Origin: an uncultured Pseudanabaenaceae cyanobacterium
GTDB taxonomy: Bacteria; Cyanobacteriota; Cyanobacteriia; Pseudanabaenales; Pseudanabaenaceae
Assembly (NCBI GenBank): GCA_937927915.1
Contig: CALGKB010000004.1
Coordinates: 248,001-312,000, forward strand
Length of the DNA: 64,000 nt
Reading direction: 5' to 3'
A model generated the notes under the pieces. It was not told the origin of the DNA. It saw only the letters and a program-made list of their open reading frames with translations, and ran no database searches. The translations under genes were made by a program, and so were the position numbers. Below are positions 55,035 through 64,000 of the stretch, one piece after another (the first letter of the stretch is position 1; the number at the start of each line of letters is the position of its first letter).

Positions 55035-58000
55035 CCATTCAATGAGATTTTGAATTTGTTTGTCCACTGGTAGAACGCCCAAACCCCGCACTATCACTTT
55101 CCCCGGTTGAAAGACAAAGCGGCTCTGTAGATGGGTAGGTATCTGGGCGTAGATCGTCTTCCAGGCTGGTTCTTCTATCTTTGTCTCCAGAATGACATTT
55201 TGTTTGTTTTCTAATTTGATGCGAGAAAAACCTAGTTTCTTAGTGATTTGCTTTAACTCCATGACCTTGAATAGCTGCTCTACGGGATTAGGAATCTTAC
55301 CATAGCGGTCTTGCCATTCCAAAGCAATCTGTTGTAGTTCTTTACGGGAGTTGGCAGCAGCGATCGTGCGATAGGCACTCAATTTCTGTGCATTATCTGG
55401 TATGTATTCGTTGGGGATAAAAGCAGTAACCGGTAAGTCAATCTGGGTGTCATCCACTGCCGTAATCTTAGAACCGCGAATTTCCGCAATTGCTTCCTGT
55501 AAAAGCGTCATGTACAGATCAAAACCGATCGTGTCCATCTGTCCTGATTGTTCTGCCCCTAAGAGATTGCCGGCACCACGGATCTCCATATCTCGCAGCG
55601 CCAACTGATAGCCCGACCCTAATTGCGTGAACTCTTGAATCGCTCGCAGTCTCTCCTGTGCTGCTGGTGTCAGTTCCCCCTGGGCAGGATAGAGTAACCA
55701 GGCATGGGCTTGTACTCCCGCTCTCCCCACCCGACCCCGCAGTTGATAGAGCTGTGCTAATCCAAATTTGTGGGCATCTTCAATGATAATTGTGTTAACC
55801 CTGGGAATGTCTAACCCTGATTCCACAATGGTTGTACAAACTAAGACATCCGCTTCGCCACTGTTAAAACTCAACATTGTTAACTCCAATTCTGCCTCCG
55901 GCATTTGACCATGGGCAATAGCAATGCGAACACCGGGAATCATTTCTCTAATCTTGCCTGCTACTTCTTCTATGCCTTCTACTCGCGGTACTACATAAAA
56001 GACCTGCCCGCCCCGATCAAGTTCCTGTCTGATCGCAGACCGAATGACATCAGGGTCATAACGTAAAAGATGGGTTTTGATAGAACGACGGTTGGGAGGA
56101 GGTGTGAGAATTAAGCTCATCTCTCTCACCCCTGACAGTGCCATGTAAAGAGTGCGGGGAATGGGGGTGGCAGACAAAGTAAGGACATCCACTTCCGTTT
56201 TCAAAGTTTTGATCTTCTCCTTCTGGGCGACACCAAACCGCTGTTCCTCGTCGATGACTAGCAGCCCGAGGTCTTTATAGCTGACTTCCTTAGATAGTAA
56301 TTGATGGGTGCCCACCACAATATCTATTTCCCCTGTTTTCAGTTTGGCGATAATCTCTTTTCTTTCACTGGCGGAACGGAAACGGTTTAATAGAGCAATG
56401 TTGATGGGATAGGGGGCAAATCTTTCTTTCAAGGTGTGATAGTGTTGTTGCGCTAGAATGGTGGTGGGGACAAGCATTGCCACTTGTTTACCAGCTACTA
56501 CTGCTTTGAAGATGGCACGCACTGCTACTTCTGTCTTTCCAAAACCCACATCCCCACAGACTAACCTATCCATCGGTCTTTCACTTTCCATGTCTTTTTT
56601 GACATCTTGCGTGGCTTGCAGTTGGTCAGGGGTTGGTTGGTAGGGGAAAGAATCTTCCATCTCCTGCTGCCAAGGGGAGTCAGGGGGAAAAGCAAATCCC
56701 TTTTGCTCTGCTCGTTTGGCGTAGAGTTCTAACAGATCAAAAGCCAGTTTGCGAATTGCTTTCTTTGCTTTGGCAGTGGCGTTTGCCCAGGCTTTACTTG
56801 CCAATTTGTTGATGGGAGGTGGTTCCTCTTTTAAGCCTCGATAACGGGATAGACAACCCACTTGGTCCGCTGCTACTCTTAACAAGCCGTCTGCGTATTG
56901 GATGACAATGTATTCCCTGGTTTCTTTGTTAATGGTCAGCTTTTCTAATCGCAGGAATTTGCCAATGCCATGGTGACGATGCACGACGTAATCCCCTGGG
57001 GATAATTTGTTGAGGTCGACCTGTTGGGAAACTGCCTGCCGCCGTTTGCGCACATAGCTAGCTGTCCCTAGACTGTGCTGTCCAAAGAATTCCCGATCGG
57101 TGACAATAACTAAGCGCAGGAGAGGACAATAAAAGCCCTGCATTTCGGCTGTGCCAGCGTATTTGATGCCTACGGGTGTGCGGCTTTGATGTAATTTTTC
57201 GATTGTATTGTAATCCCTGGGATTGGGGACAAATTGGGCAGGACAGTCATGTTCCTGTAGCAGAGAAACGGCACGGGAGGGTTGGGCAGAGATGATTGTA
57301 ATTTGACAGTTTTGGGAGCGATATTCCCGTAGTAATTTTGCCAGATTGCCGAATTGATGGGGGACAACGGGGAGGGGACGACAGGGAATATTGATGTGGT
57401 GATCAGTCTCTAGTTCCGATAGGTAAACAACCGGAAAACGATCGCTAATTCTGCCTAAAATTTCAGCAAAGGAGCAATGTAAATTCCCTGCCGGGGGAGC
57501 AATCTTGACCGCTGCTTCATACCAACTCTGACAGTGAGCTTGACAATGATTGAGTTCATCAATGGCAACAAGCGTGGCAGCAGGTAAATAGTCTAAAAGA
57601 GAAGCACTGGCTTGGGGGGAAATGGCTTGGGTGTAGGGACCCAAAATGCGATCGAAATGGACAGGGGCGATAACTACTTTGCTGAGGGGTTCTAGTGCTT
57701 TTTGACTGGCAGGGTCAAATTCCCGCAGCCGTTCTACCTGGTCGCCCAACCAATCCAGCCGCACAGGCAATTCGTGCATTACAGGAAAGATGTCAATGAT
57801 GTCCCCCCGCCGACTCCATTGTCCTTCTGCTTCTACCAGACTGGTGCGCTCATAGCCCAACTCTGTCAAATATGCACAAAAAGCTGTCAGGTCGTAGGTC
57901 TGTCCTGCCTGTAAAACGATCGTTTTTCCCTGTAGCTCTCTACTGCTGGGCAGGTGAGTTTGCAATGCCCGATCGGTGCAGACGATCGCTCTTTTGTTGT

Positions 58001-58334
58001 CCTGGTAGAGTAAGTCTGTCAATACTGCCATCTGCCCCCACATGATCTCGGCATCGGGAATGTAGGGTTCATAGGGCAAGGCATCGGAGGTGGGATAGAG
58101 AAAGACCTGGCACCAGCCCATCGTCTCCAACTGCCCTGCCCACCGACTGGCTTCTTCCATGGTGGAGGTAACCAGTAACAGATTTTTGTCCTGGGCTAAG
58201 GCTGTACTGATTAACCCCTTCCCTACCCGATTTAACCCGCTTAATTCCAATTGTTGACGGGTCTGTAGTTTGTCCTGCAGTTCTTCTAGGAAGGGAGAGC
58301 GGCTAATCGCCCGCAGAACGGAGGTCAACGGCAT
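55011..58334 (-). CDS. mfd: Transcription-repair coupling factor
   Basis: Removes stalled RNA polymerase from DNA lesions and recruits UvrAB. The 1107-residue protein is near the family length. The N-terminal UvrB-like domains, the RNA-polymerase-interaction region ([20 protein letters not shown]), the DEAD-like motor ([43 protein letters not shown]), helicase C domain ([16 protein letters not shown]) and the C-terminal TRCF domain are all present. The start at 58334 is followed by [15 protein letters not shown]. Its 3' end overlaps the beta-lactamase-like gene by 24 bp. Confidence 0.96.
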   Translation of the reverse strand: MPLTSVLRAISRSPFLEELQDKLQTRQQLELSGLNRVGKGLISTALAQDKNLLLVTSTMEEASRWAGQLETMGWCQVFLYPTSDALPYEPYIPDAEIMWGQMAVLTDLLYQDNKRAIVCTDRALQTHLPSSRELQGKTIVLQAGQTYDLTAFCAYLTELGYERTSLVEAEGQWSRRGDIIDIFPVMHELPVRLDWLGDQVERLREFDPASQKALEPLSKVVIAPVHFDRILGPYTQAISPQASASLLDYLPAATLVAIDELNHCQAHCQSWYEAAVKIAPPAGNLHCSFAEILGRISDRFPVVYLSELETDHHINIPCRPLPVVPHQFGNLAKLLREYRSQNCQITIISAQPSRAVSLLQEHDCPAQFVPNPRDYNTIEKLHQSRTPVGIKYAGTAEMQGFYCPLLRLVIVTDREFFGQHSLGTASYVRKRRQAVSQQVDLNKLSPGDYVVHRHHGIGKFLRLEKLTINKETREYIVIQYADGLLRVAADQVGCLSRYRGLKEEPPPINKLASKAWANATAKAKKAIRKLAFDLLELYAKRAEQKGFAFPPDSPWQQEMEDSFPYQPTPDQLQATQDVKKDMESERPMDRLVCGDVGFGKTEVAVRAIFKAVVAGKQVAMLVPTTILAQQHYHTLKERFAPYPINIALLNRFRSASERKEIIAKLKTGEIDIVVGTHQLLSKEVSYKDLGLLVIDEEQRFGVAQKEKIKTLKTEVDVLTLSATPIPRTLYMALSGVREMSLILTPPPNRRSIKTHLLRYDPDVIRSAIRQELDRGGQVFYVVPRVEGIEEVAGKIREMIPGVRIAIAHGQMPEAELELTMLSFNSGEADVLVCTTIVESGLDIPRVNTIIIEDAHKFGLAQLYQLRGRVGRAGVQAHAWLLYPAQGELTPAAQERLRAIQEFTQLGSGYQLALRDMEIRGAGNLLGAEQSGQMDTIGFDLYMTLLQEAIAEIRGSKITAVDDTQIDLPVTAFIPNEYIPDNAQKLSAYRTIAAANSRKELQQIALEWQDRYGKIPNPVEQLFKVMELKQITKKLGFSRIKLENKQNVILETKIEEPAWKTIYAQIPTHLQSRFVFQPGKVIVRGLGVLPVDKQIQNLIEWLGGIEVS

Positions 58335-58377
58335 AGCGCTACAGTCTCGCAGTCAAGGTAGCTGCACAAATTGTAGC

Positions 58378-59505
58378 TTAACTTCCCACTAACCCCGCGG
58401 TCAGCCGCTTGATTGCCGCCATTGCCACATCGCGATAGCGCAGTTCGCCGCAGAGTATTTGCCCCATGCGCCGGGTGGAGGCAGGACGTTTGACCCCAAT
58501 ACGATAGGCAATCCCTGGTATGCGATAGAAAATGGCTGCCAACTTCTGCGCCCAAAACATATCTTCTCCCCATTCTGTCTGCACCTTGTGACTGTAGTCC
58601 GCTAGGGCTTGCCTGTCTCCTGCTAGGGCACGATCGATGGCTAGGGCTGCTAACATCCCCGTTAATAGAGCAGGTCTGATCCCCTCAGCGGTAAAGGGGT
58701 CAACGACACAGGCGGCTTCCCCTGCCAAGATAGCATTTTGGGTGTGTAGCTTTTGATGCCCGTCCCACAGACAGAGGGGATGCCCATATTTTTTAATTTT
58801 GCTGATGTCCACACCAAAGGTACAGGCATAGGCTGCGGCAATTTCCTTGAGGTTCTGTTTTTCCTCGCTGCCCCGGAAGGTGCCCGCCCCAATAGAATAG
58901 CCGTCCGCCTTGGGGAAATTCCACAGATAGCCATTCACCACAGAGCCAAAGTCAAAGTGGGCAGACAAGCGATCGGGTTCGGCAAGGGGGACTTCCACTT
59001 CCAATGCTGCTCCCATGCGCCGCCGTCGCTCCCGAAAACCTAGTAACTTTGCCATGGTGCCTTTTGCTCCATCCGCCCCCACGAGGTAGAGCGCCTGGAA
59101 ATCCCCCTGGTCAGTATGCACCGTCCAGCGATCGTTTTGCCAGGTCAGGGCTGTGACAGTGGTTTGCGTTTGCAGTGCTGCCCCTGCCCTTTGCGCCTGC
59201 TGGATGAGGAAGTAGTCAAAAACATCCCGCCGCACCATCCATACCGCTTCTGTTCCCTCCAGGGGAGCGAGAAACTCATCCCCCATCTGCCAGGTGTAGC
59301 GAATTTGGCTGATTTTGTTGGCGATCGCTGGGCTAAAGTCAAAGTCAAACCATTTTTGTACTGCTGGCGAGACGCCCCCCCCACAGGGTTTGTAGCGGGG
59401 CAATGCCTCTTTTTCCAAGACTAATACATCCCGTCCTCGTTTCGCCAGATGGTAAGCCGCAGACCCACCCGCTGGTCCTGCTCCCACGACAATACATTCC
59501 CGCAT
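58378..59505 (-). CDS. FAD-dependent geranylgeranyl reductase-family protein
   Basis: A 375-residue flavoprotein of the ChlP/geranylgeranyl reductase family, which saturates isoprenoid chains of chlorophyll, tocopherol or lipids. The N-terminal FAD motif is VVGAGPAGGSAAYHLA, followed by VLVLEKEALPRYKPCGGGVS. Later LVGADGAKGTMAK and AILAGEAACVVDPFTAEGIR complete the FAD site. It is smaller than and distinct from the usual ChlP, so it may be a paralogue with another prenyl substrate. Lies 43 bp before mfd and 3 bp after the GT9 gene on the minus strand. Confidence 0.88.
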   Translation of the reverse strand: MRECIVVGAGPAGGSAAYHLAKRGRDVLVLEKEALPRYKPCGGGVSPAVQKWFDFDFSPAIANKISQIRYTWQMGDEFLAPLEGTEAVWMVRRDVFDYFLIQQAQRAGAALQTQTTVTALTWQNDRWTVHTDQGDFQALYLVGADGAKGTMAKLLGFRERRRRMGAALEVEVPLAEPDRLSAHFDFGSVVNGYLWNFPKADGYSIGAGTFRGSEEKQNLKEIAAAYACTFGVDISKIKKYGHPLCLWDGHQKLHTQNAILAGEAACVVDPFTAEGIRPALLTGMLAALAIDRALAGDRQALADYSHKVQTEWGEDMFWAQKLAAIFYRIPGIAYRIGVKRPASTRRMGQILCGELRYRDVAMAAIKRLTAGLVGS

Positions 59506-59508
59506 TAG

Positions 59509-60465
59509 CTATGTCCCTAAAATACAGTCCACGATCCTTTGGGGGGCAATGTCAGTAATCTTCCCCGTCTCCGATCGGACAAACTTGTACTTAGCAACGG
59601 GGGGCAACAATTTCTTGGGGTCAGTGGGTCCAAACAAAGCCACCAGCGCTGTCCCCACCGCTACAGCTAGGTGCATGGGGGCACTGTCCGTACAGAGTAA
59701 CAGATTTGCCGCCGCAATCATCGCTGCTGTTTTGCCCAGGTCACTAGGGGCAGTCACTTTCACTGCCATGAGAGTTTGCAACTTACTGACAAATTCACTG
59801 TCCTCAGGTCCCTGCAAGACCACGATCGGTAGGTTTACGCGCTCTCGCACCTGCTGCAAGACCACTGCCCATTGCTCGGCAGGATAGATTTTGGCAATCC
59901 CCTTTTTCACTGCCAATTCACTGGAGCCGCCATGGAGAAGAATGTAGCCACTCTCCCTTATCCCCAAGCGCTGCTGTTCTGCCTCTGCCCACTCCAGGTC
60001 ACCCTGGGGGACTTGAATTTTGAGGGGGGGACAGGGAGTGTTAATGCCAAAGCCCCGCAGGAGGTCATGGTACATTTCCGCTGCATACTGCTCCGTCTTG
60101 AGGGGTACCGGGTCTGTTAGCCAAAAATTACTGCCATTGGCAAAGGCAATGCGTTTGGGAATTCCCGTCAACCACAGGAAAAAGCCCACTGCCCAACTCT
60201 TGCCCAGGGACATGACGGCGGCATATTCCTGTTCCCGCACATTCCCCAGGAGGTTGCCCCAATCCGCCAGGCTATTGCGGTCTTTGAAGTCAAACTCCCA
60301 CACCTTGTCTACTCGGGTCGTCAGGCGATAGGCTCCCACCGATCGGGGTTCTACTACCACATCGATCGTGGCTTGGGGGTATTTTGCCTTTAGGCTTTCC
60401 AGGGTGGGGAAGAACAGGAGTTGGTCGCCAATGCCACCGGGTACCAGAGCAAGGACACGCATCAT
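59509..60465 (-). CDS. Glycosyltransferase family 9 (heptosyltransferase-like)
   Basis: A 318-residue GT9 protein. RVLALVPGGIGDQLLFFPTL is the family N-terminus; ILLHGGSSELAVKKGI and LLLCTDSAPMHLAVAVGTALVALFGPTDP are the donor-binding signature. GT9 enzymes add heptose or related sugars to lipopolysaccharide core. It starts 41 bp after the pgi stop, and its own stop lies 3 bp before the flavoprotein start. The acceptor is unknown. Confidence 0.9.
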   Translation of the reverse strand: MMRVLALVPGGIGDQLLFFPTLESLKAKYPQATIDVVVEPRSVGAYRLTTRVDKVWEFDFKDRNSLADWGNLLGNVREQEYAAVMSLGKSWAVGFFLWLTGIPKRIAFANGSNFWLTDPVPLKTEQYAAEMYHDLLRGFGINTPCPPLKIQVPQGDLEWAEAEQQRLGIRESGYILLHGGSSELAVKKGIAKIYPAEQWAVVLQQVRERVNLPIVVLQGPEDSEFVSKLQTLMAVKVTAPSDLGKTAAMIAAANLLLCTDSAPMHLAVAVGTALVALFGPTDPKKLLPPVAKYKFVRSETGKITDIAPQRIVDCILGT

Positions 60466-60505
60466 AGGTATTTACTGCTTTAACCTTTGTCATCCTAGCG
60501 CAGTT

Positions 60506-62098
60506 TTAGCTTTCTTGTAAGGGCGAAATTAGTAGGGTATCGGGTTTGCCCGTGTTCCCCTCCAGGTTAATGCGGAAGTTAGCGTCCAGATGACGCACTA
60601 TTTGGTAGATTGCCTCGATGTCGCCGCCTGTTTTGCTGGCTAGTTCCTCTAGGGTCATGGGGCGATTCTCCTGGGCAAGAATTGCCAACAGTTGGGTTTG
60701 CAATTGCAGAAGGCGCTGTGCCTCTTTTTTCCCTGCTTCTACCCCCGGTTGGTCGTAGGCGTTGATGTTGACAAGACTGGCGTAGAAACCCACCGCCCGC
60801 TCATAGAGGGCAATCAGTGCCCCAATGGTTTTGGGCGTCACATCCCCGATCGTGATGGTTATGGAATCCCTGTTGTTGTCGTAGAGTGCTTTCCTTGTCC
60901 CTAGGAGTGCCCCCATGAGGTAATCGCCACTGTAGATGCCCGGTTCTACCTCGGGAGGGGGGTTGTCGATTTCACGGGGGGGACGATCCCTGAGGACTTC
61001 AATAAAGGTGGCAAAGAAGTTGTTGATGCCATCCCGCAGTTGTTGCACGTAGGCGTGCTGGTCGGTGGTGCCCTTGTTGCCGTAGACGGTAATCCCCTGT
61101 TCCACTAGGTTGCCTTGGCGGTCCTTTGCCTTGCCCAAGGATTCCATCACCAACTGCTGGAGATAGCGACTGAGGAGGAGCAGGCGGTCTTTGTAGGGCA
61201 AGATTACCATGGCTTTTTCCCCCTTGCCCTTGGTCTCCCAGTACCAAGCCATAGTTAAGAGAGCGGCGGGGTTGTGGCGCAAATTGGGCACACGGGTAGC
61301 ACTGTCCATCACCCTTGCCCCCTCCAACAGCCCCATGATGTCAATACCCTCCAGCGCCGCTGCCAGCAGTCCCACCGCCGACATCTCTGAGGTGCGCCCG
61401 CCAATCCAGTCATACATGGGGAATGTCTCTAACCACCCTTCCTGCCTTGCCTGTAGGTCTAATTTGCTTGCCTCCATTGTCACCGCCACGGCGTAGGGGG
61501 GAAACTCTAAACCCATCTGGGCGTAGGCATGGCGCACTTCCTTCATGGCATTAGCTGTTTCGGGGGTACTGCCGGACTTGGAAGTGACGATCGTCAAGGT
61601 CGTTTGCAGGCGCCCTCCCAACTGTGTGAGCAAGCGATCGATGCCATCGGGGTCAGTGTTGTCAAGAAAGTGAAATTGCAGGGGGGGAAACAGAGGAGCT
61701 AACGCCTGGGAGACAAACTGCGGTCCGAGGGCAGAACCACCAATGCCAATCCAGATTACATCCGTAAAGTGGGGGAGGGCGGGGTCAGGGGGGGAAATCA
61801 AACCGTTGTGGACATCCTGGGCAAAGCTGAGGACTCGCTGCACAGTGGTTTCTATGTCCCGGCGGATTGCGGGGGTAGGGGCTAACTCCGGCGCGCGCAG
61901 CCAATAGTGACCGACCATCCTCCCCTCATCGGGGTTGGCAATCTCCCCTGCCTCCAGGGCTTTCATCTCGGCGAATGCCCGCTCCATCTGTACTTCCATC
62001 GCGTTGACAAATTCTGGCGTAAACCGCACCCGACTGATGTCCACATAGAAATCCAACTGCGGATGGTAGTAGAGCCACTCTTTATATCTTTGCCACAT
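60506..62098 (-). CDS. pgi: Glucose-6-phosphate isomerase
   Basis: Interconverts glucose-6-phosphate and fructose-6-phosphate in glycolysis, the pentose pathway and glycogen metabolism. The 530-residue protein matches the cyanobacterial length. Signatures [39 protein letters not shown] and [15 protein letters not shown] are visible. The C-terminal tail ([20 protein letters not shown]) is typical of cyanobacterial members. Divergent from lrtA with a 196-bp gap that contains the candidate Pho box. Confidence 0.96.
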   Translation of the reverse strand: MWQRYKEWLYYHPQLDFYVDISRVRFTPEFVNAMEVQMERAFAEMKALEAGEIANPDEGRMVGHYWLRAPELAPTPAIRRDIETTVQRVLSFAQDVHNGLISPPDPALPHFTDVIWIGIGGSALGPQFVSQALAPLFPPLQFHFLDNTDPDGIDRLLTQLGGRLQTTLTIVTSKSGSTPETANAMKEVRHAYAQMGLEFPPYAVAVTMEASKLDLQARQEGWLETFPMYDWIGGRTSEMSAVGLLAAALEGIDIMGLLEGARVMDSATRVPNLRHNPAALLTMAWYWETKGKGEKAMVILPYKDRLLLLSRYLQQLVMESLGKAKDRQGNLVEQGITVYGNKGTTDQHAYVQQLRDGINNFFATFIEVLRDRPPREIDNPPPEVEPGIYSGDYLMGALLGTRKALYDNNRDSITITIGDVTPKTIGALIALYERAVGFYASLVNINAYDQPGVEAGKKEAQRLLQLQTQLLAILAQENRPMTLEELASKTGGDIEAIYQIVRHLDANFRINLEGNTGKPDTLLISPLQES

Positions 62099-62164
62099 GG
62101 ATTTACCTTTTCTCCCTTGGCTTTAGCTTACCATTCCCTGTTGCCTTGCCCAATATTACCTAAC

Positions 62165-62194
62165 GTTAACCTTTTGTTAAGATGTTCTTAGCAT
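62165..62194 (+). promoter_or_regulatory. Candidate Pho box (SphR-type repeats)
   Basis: Three 8-bp units, GTTAACCT, GTTAAGAT and CTTAGCAT, are each separated by exactly 3 bp (11-bp period). This matches the layout described for cyanobacterial SphR boxes (PyTTAAPyPyW repeats), though the first base of two units and the last unit deviate. It lies 101 bp upstream of lrtA and 66 bp from the divergent pgi start. Confidence 0.45.
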
Positions 62195-62294
62195 TTCTGC
62201 TGTGACTAGCTAAGGGTGATAGTGTGAAAGAAGAACCGATCGTGATCAAATTACTGTAAACATACCTAGATCGGTGATTTCAGGAGGTAAACAT

Positions 62295-62870
62295 ATGAAA
62301 TTAGTGATTCAGGGCAAAAATATCGACATTACTGATGCCATTCGCGACTATGTGCGCCAAAAGATCGATCGGGCGGTCAGTCACTATCAAGCCCTTACCC
62401 ATGAAGTGGATGTCAGTTTGTCGGTAGCGCGTAACCCCCGCATCAGTGCCAGTCAAGCGGCAGAGGTGACGGTATATGCCAACGGCACAGTGATTCGTGC
62501 AGAAGAAAAGAGCGACAACCTCTATGCCAGTATCGATCTGGTGGCGGATAAGATTGCCCGCAAGCTGCGCAAGTTCAAGGAAAAGAAGAGCAGCAAGACT
62601 CCTGAAAAAACCTCGATCGCGGTGGAACAGCTGCAGGTCCCGCCTCCTGCCACTAACGGCAAGGCACCTGTGTTACCGCCCCCCGTCATTCGCAACAAGT
62701 TTTTTGCCATGCCCCCCATGTCCGTTGAGGAGGCCCTGGAACAATTGGAGTTGGTAGACCATGACTTCTATGTTTTCCGCAACAAGGAGACGGGGGAGAT
62801 CAACGTCATCTACGAACGGAATCACGGTGGCTATGGTCTGATCCAACCCCGCCAAGTCACTACAGGCTGA
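62295..62870 (+). CDS. lrtA: Ribosome hibernation promoting factor, long form
   Basis: A 191-residue long-form HPF (LrtA, light-repressed transcript in cyanobacteria) that dimerises 70S ribosomes in the dark and in stress. The N-terminal domain ([32 protein letters not shown]) binds the ribosome; a variable linker precedes the C-terminal dimer domain ([34 protein letters not shown]). AGGAGG (62282-62287) sets the ATG at 62295. The stop overlaps the convergent purA stop by 11 bp. The candidate Pho box upstream would link it to phosphate status. Confidence 0.93.
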   Translation: MKLVIQGKNIDITDAIRDYVRQKIDRAVSHYQALTHEVDVSLSVARNPRISASQAAEVTVYANGTVIRAEEKSDNLYASIDLVADKIARKLRKFKEKKSSKTPEKTSIAVEQLQVPPPATNGKAPVLPPPVIRNKFFAMPPMSVEEALEQLELVDHDFYVFRNKETGEINVIYERNHGGYGLIQPRQVTTG

Positions 62871-64000
62871 GCAGTCCCCGCTTGGGTCCGTGAATGGGGT
62901 CTTCAATGATGATCGTCTGACCACGGTTAGCCCCTAGGGAGACAATGGCAATAGGGATTTCCATTAGGTCTGCCAAAAACTTGAGGTAGTCCCGCGCCTC
63001 CCTGGGGAGTTCACTGAGGGAACGGCAGTGTTGGGTTGGAGTGCGCCAGCCAGGCAGGGTTTCATAGATGGGTTTCGCCTTGGCAAAGGCACGGCTGTTG
63101 CTGGGGAAGTCTCTCACTACCTTGCCCTCAATTTCGTAGGCAATGCAGACCTTGATCTCCGGTAATTCATCCAGGACATCTAACTTGGTGATTGCTAAAC
63201 AGTCCAAGCCATTGATGCGCACGGCATAGCGTCCAATGACGCCGTCAAACCAACCGCAGCGCCGCTTCCGCCCCGTCGTTGTGCCGTATTCTGCCCCCCG
63301 CTGGCAGAGATATTCGCCAATGTGGTCATGCAGTTCTGTGGGGAAGGGTCCCTCGCCGACGCGAGTCACGTAGGCCTTAGCCACGCCAATAATGCGATCG
63401 ATGGTTGTCGGTCCTACCCCCGCCCCAATACAGGCGCCCCCGGCAATGGGGTTAGAGGAGGTGACGTAGGGATAAGTGCCGTGGTCAAGGTCCAGGAGAG
63501 TCCCCTGTGCCCCTTCAAACAGAATGTTGCGCCGCTTTCTAATTGCTTCGCTGATTTTGAGGGAGGCATCCACCACATGGGGACGTAACCGCTCCCCGTA
63601 CTCCAGGTACTGTGCCACGATCGCTTCTGGATCAAGGGGGGGTAAACCATACAGGCGCTGCAGGACTAAGTTTTTGTGCTCCACTGCCCAGCGAATTTGC
63701 TCTGCCCCCGCTTCCCGATCGAGTAAATCCAAGACCCGTACCCCAATGCGTTCTGACTTGTCAGCATAGGTAGGTCCAATCCCTCTGCCTGTGGTGCCGA
63801 TGCGGTGCTTTGCCCGCTGTTGCTCCGCCGCCTGGTCAATCAAACGGTGATAGGGCATAGTTACATGGGCAGTCTCCGCCACATAGAGCCGATCGGTAGA
63901 GATGCCTAGCTCCTGTAAACGCTCGATTTCCGCCAGGAGGGTCTGGGGATCAACCACTGTCCCACCCGCAATGATACAGTCCTTGTTAGGATAGAGAATA
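62860..64000 (-). CDS. purA: Adenylosuccinate synthetase, 5' end outside window
   Basis: Converts IMP, aspartate and GTP to adenylosuccinate in AMP synthesis. About 380 codons are present; the frame stays open to the right edge, with [13 protein letters not shown] continuing into [14 protein letters not shown], so the GTP-binding N-terminus (WGDEGKGK region) lies beyond 64000. Present are [49 protein letters not shown] and the C-terminal [12 protein letters not shown]. Convergent with lrtA. Confidence 0.95.
   Translation of the reverse strand, partial: ILYPNKDCIIAGGTVVDPQTLLAEIERLQELGISTDRLYVAETAHVTMPYHRLIDQAAEQQRAKHRIGTTGRGIGPTYADKSERIGVRVLDLLDREAGAEQIRWAVEHKNLVLQRLYGLPPLDPEAIVAQYLEYGERLRPHVVDASLKISEAIRKRRNILFEGAQGTLLDLDHGTYPYVTSSNPIAGGACIGAGVGPTTIDRIIGVAKAYVTRVGEGPFPTELHDHIGEYLCQRGAEYGTTTGRKRRCGWFDGVIGRYAVRINGLDCLAITKLDVLDELPEIKVCIAYEIEGKVVRDFPSNSRAFAKAKPIYETLPGWRTPTQHCRSLSELPREARDYLKFLADLMEIPIAIVSLGANRGQTIIIEDPIHGPKRGLLSL

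Noticed and set aside
1-64000. CRISPR arrays, insertion sequences, prophage or riboswitches
   Set aside because: No regularly spaced repeats, transposase frames, phage genes or recognisable aptamers were seen.

Overview
The window is a stretch of cyanobacterial chromosome. The evidence is a small photosystem II gene (psbY-like), a GAF-rich photoreceptor-type chemotaxis locus, an Rre1/Ycf29-type regulator, a SphS/SphR-like pair, cyanobacterial-style glgB and hemL, DUF1822 and TIGR00266 families, and very frequent CGATCG palindromes (the core of the HIP1 element). Genes are tightly packed, often with 4-24 bp overlaps. I saw no insertion sequence, prophage, CRISPR array or rRNA. The genus cannot be fixed from this sequence alone.

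Layout. 1-2.2 kb: two secreted-type proteases, a trypsin-like one that runs off the left edge and a subtilase, separated by a terminator. 2.2-5.3 kb: cytochrome c oxidase operon ctaC-ctaD-ctaE on the minus strand. 5.4-9.3 kb: glycogen branching enzyme and, divergently, a CocE/NonD hydrolase. 9.5-16.7 kb: a four-gene plus-strand operon of a divergent sigma-like factor, a DUF1822 protein, a 1280-residue CHAT-FHA-FHA-ABC transporter fusion and a secreted lipase-like protein. It is followed convergently by a broken gene (16704-17718) carrying one frameshift and one in-frame TGA. 17.8-25.5 kb: cysteine-cluster protein, GT2-GtrA protein, two TIGR00266/AIM24 genes, dpsA-like gene with a consensus promoter, uppP, psbY-like gene, citrate synthase, an ABC ATPase, a conserved small protein and an SDR. 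25.6-35.5 kb: gyrA, tRNA-Ser(CGA), sphR-sphS, cysteine desulfurase, rre1, alr, a small unknown, a rhodanese and hemL. 35.5-42.5 kb: a kinase fused to a PstS-like domain, comF-family gene, RNA methyltransferase, queA and leuS.

42.6-55.0 kb holds a chemosensory operon: CheY, a small coiled-coil protein, CheW, a soluble MCP with six GAF domains (several with cyanobacteriochrome-type cysteines), a 647-residue coiled-coil protein, a CheA-REC hybrid, a second CheW, and a protein with the SxxK/xDN/KxG pattern of serine beta-lactamases. It resembles the phototaxis (pix/tax/ptx/hmp) clusters that steer type IV pili, with unusual additions. 55.0-64.0 kb: mfd, a geranylgeranyl-reductase-family enzyme, a GT9 glycosyltransferase, pgi, lrtA (with a candidate Pho box upstream) and the 3' part of purA, which runs off the right edge.

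The two best candidates for undescribed biology are the sigma/DUF1822/CHAT-FHA-ABC/lipase operon and the accessory genes of the chemosensory operon. A possible phosphate theme links sphR-sphS, the kinase-PstS fusion and the candidate Pho box upstream of lrtA.
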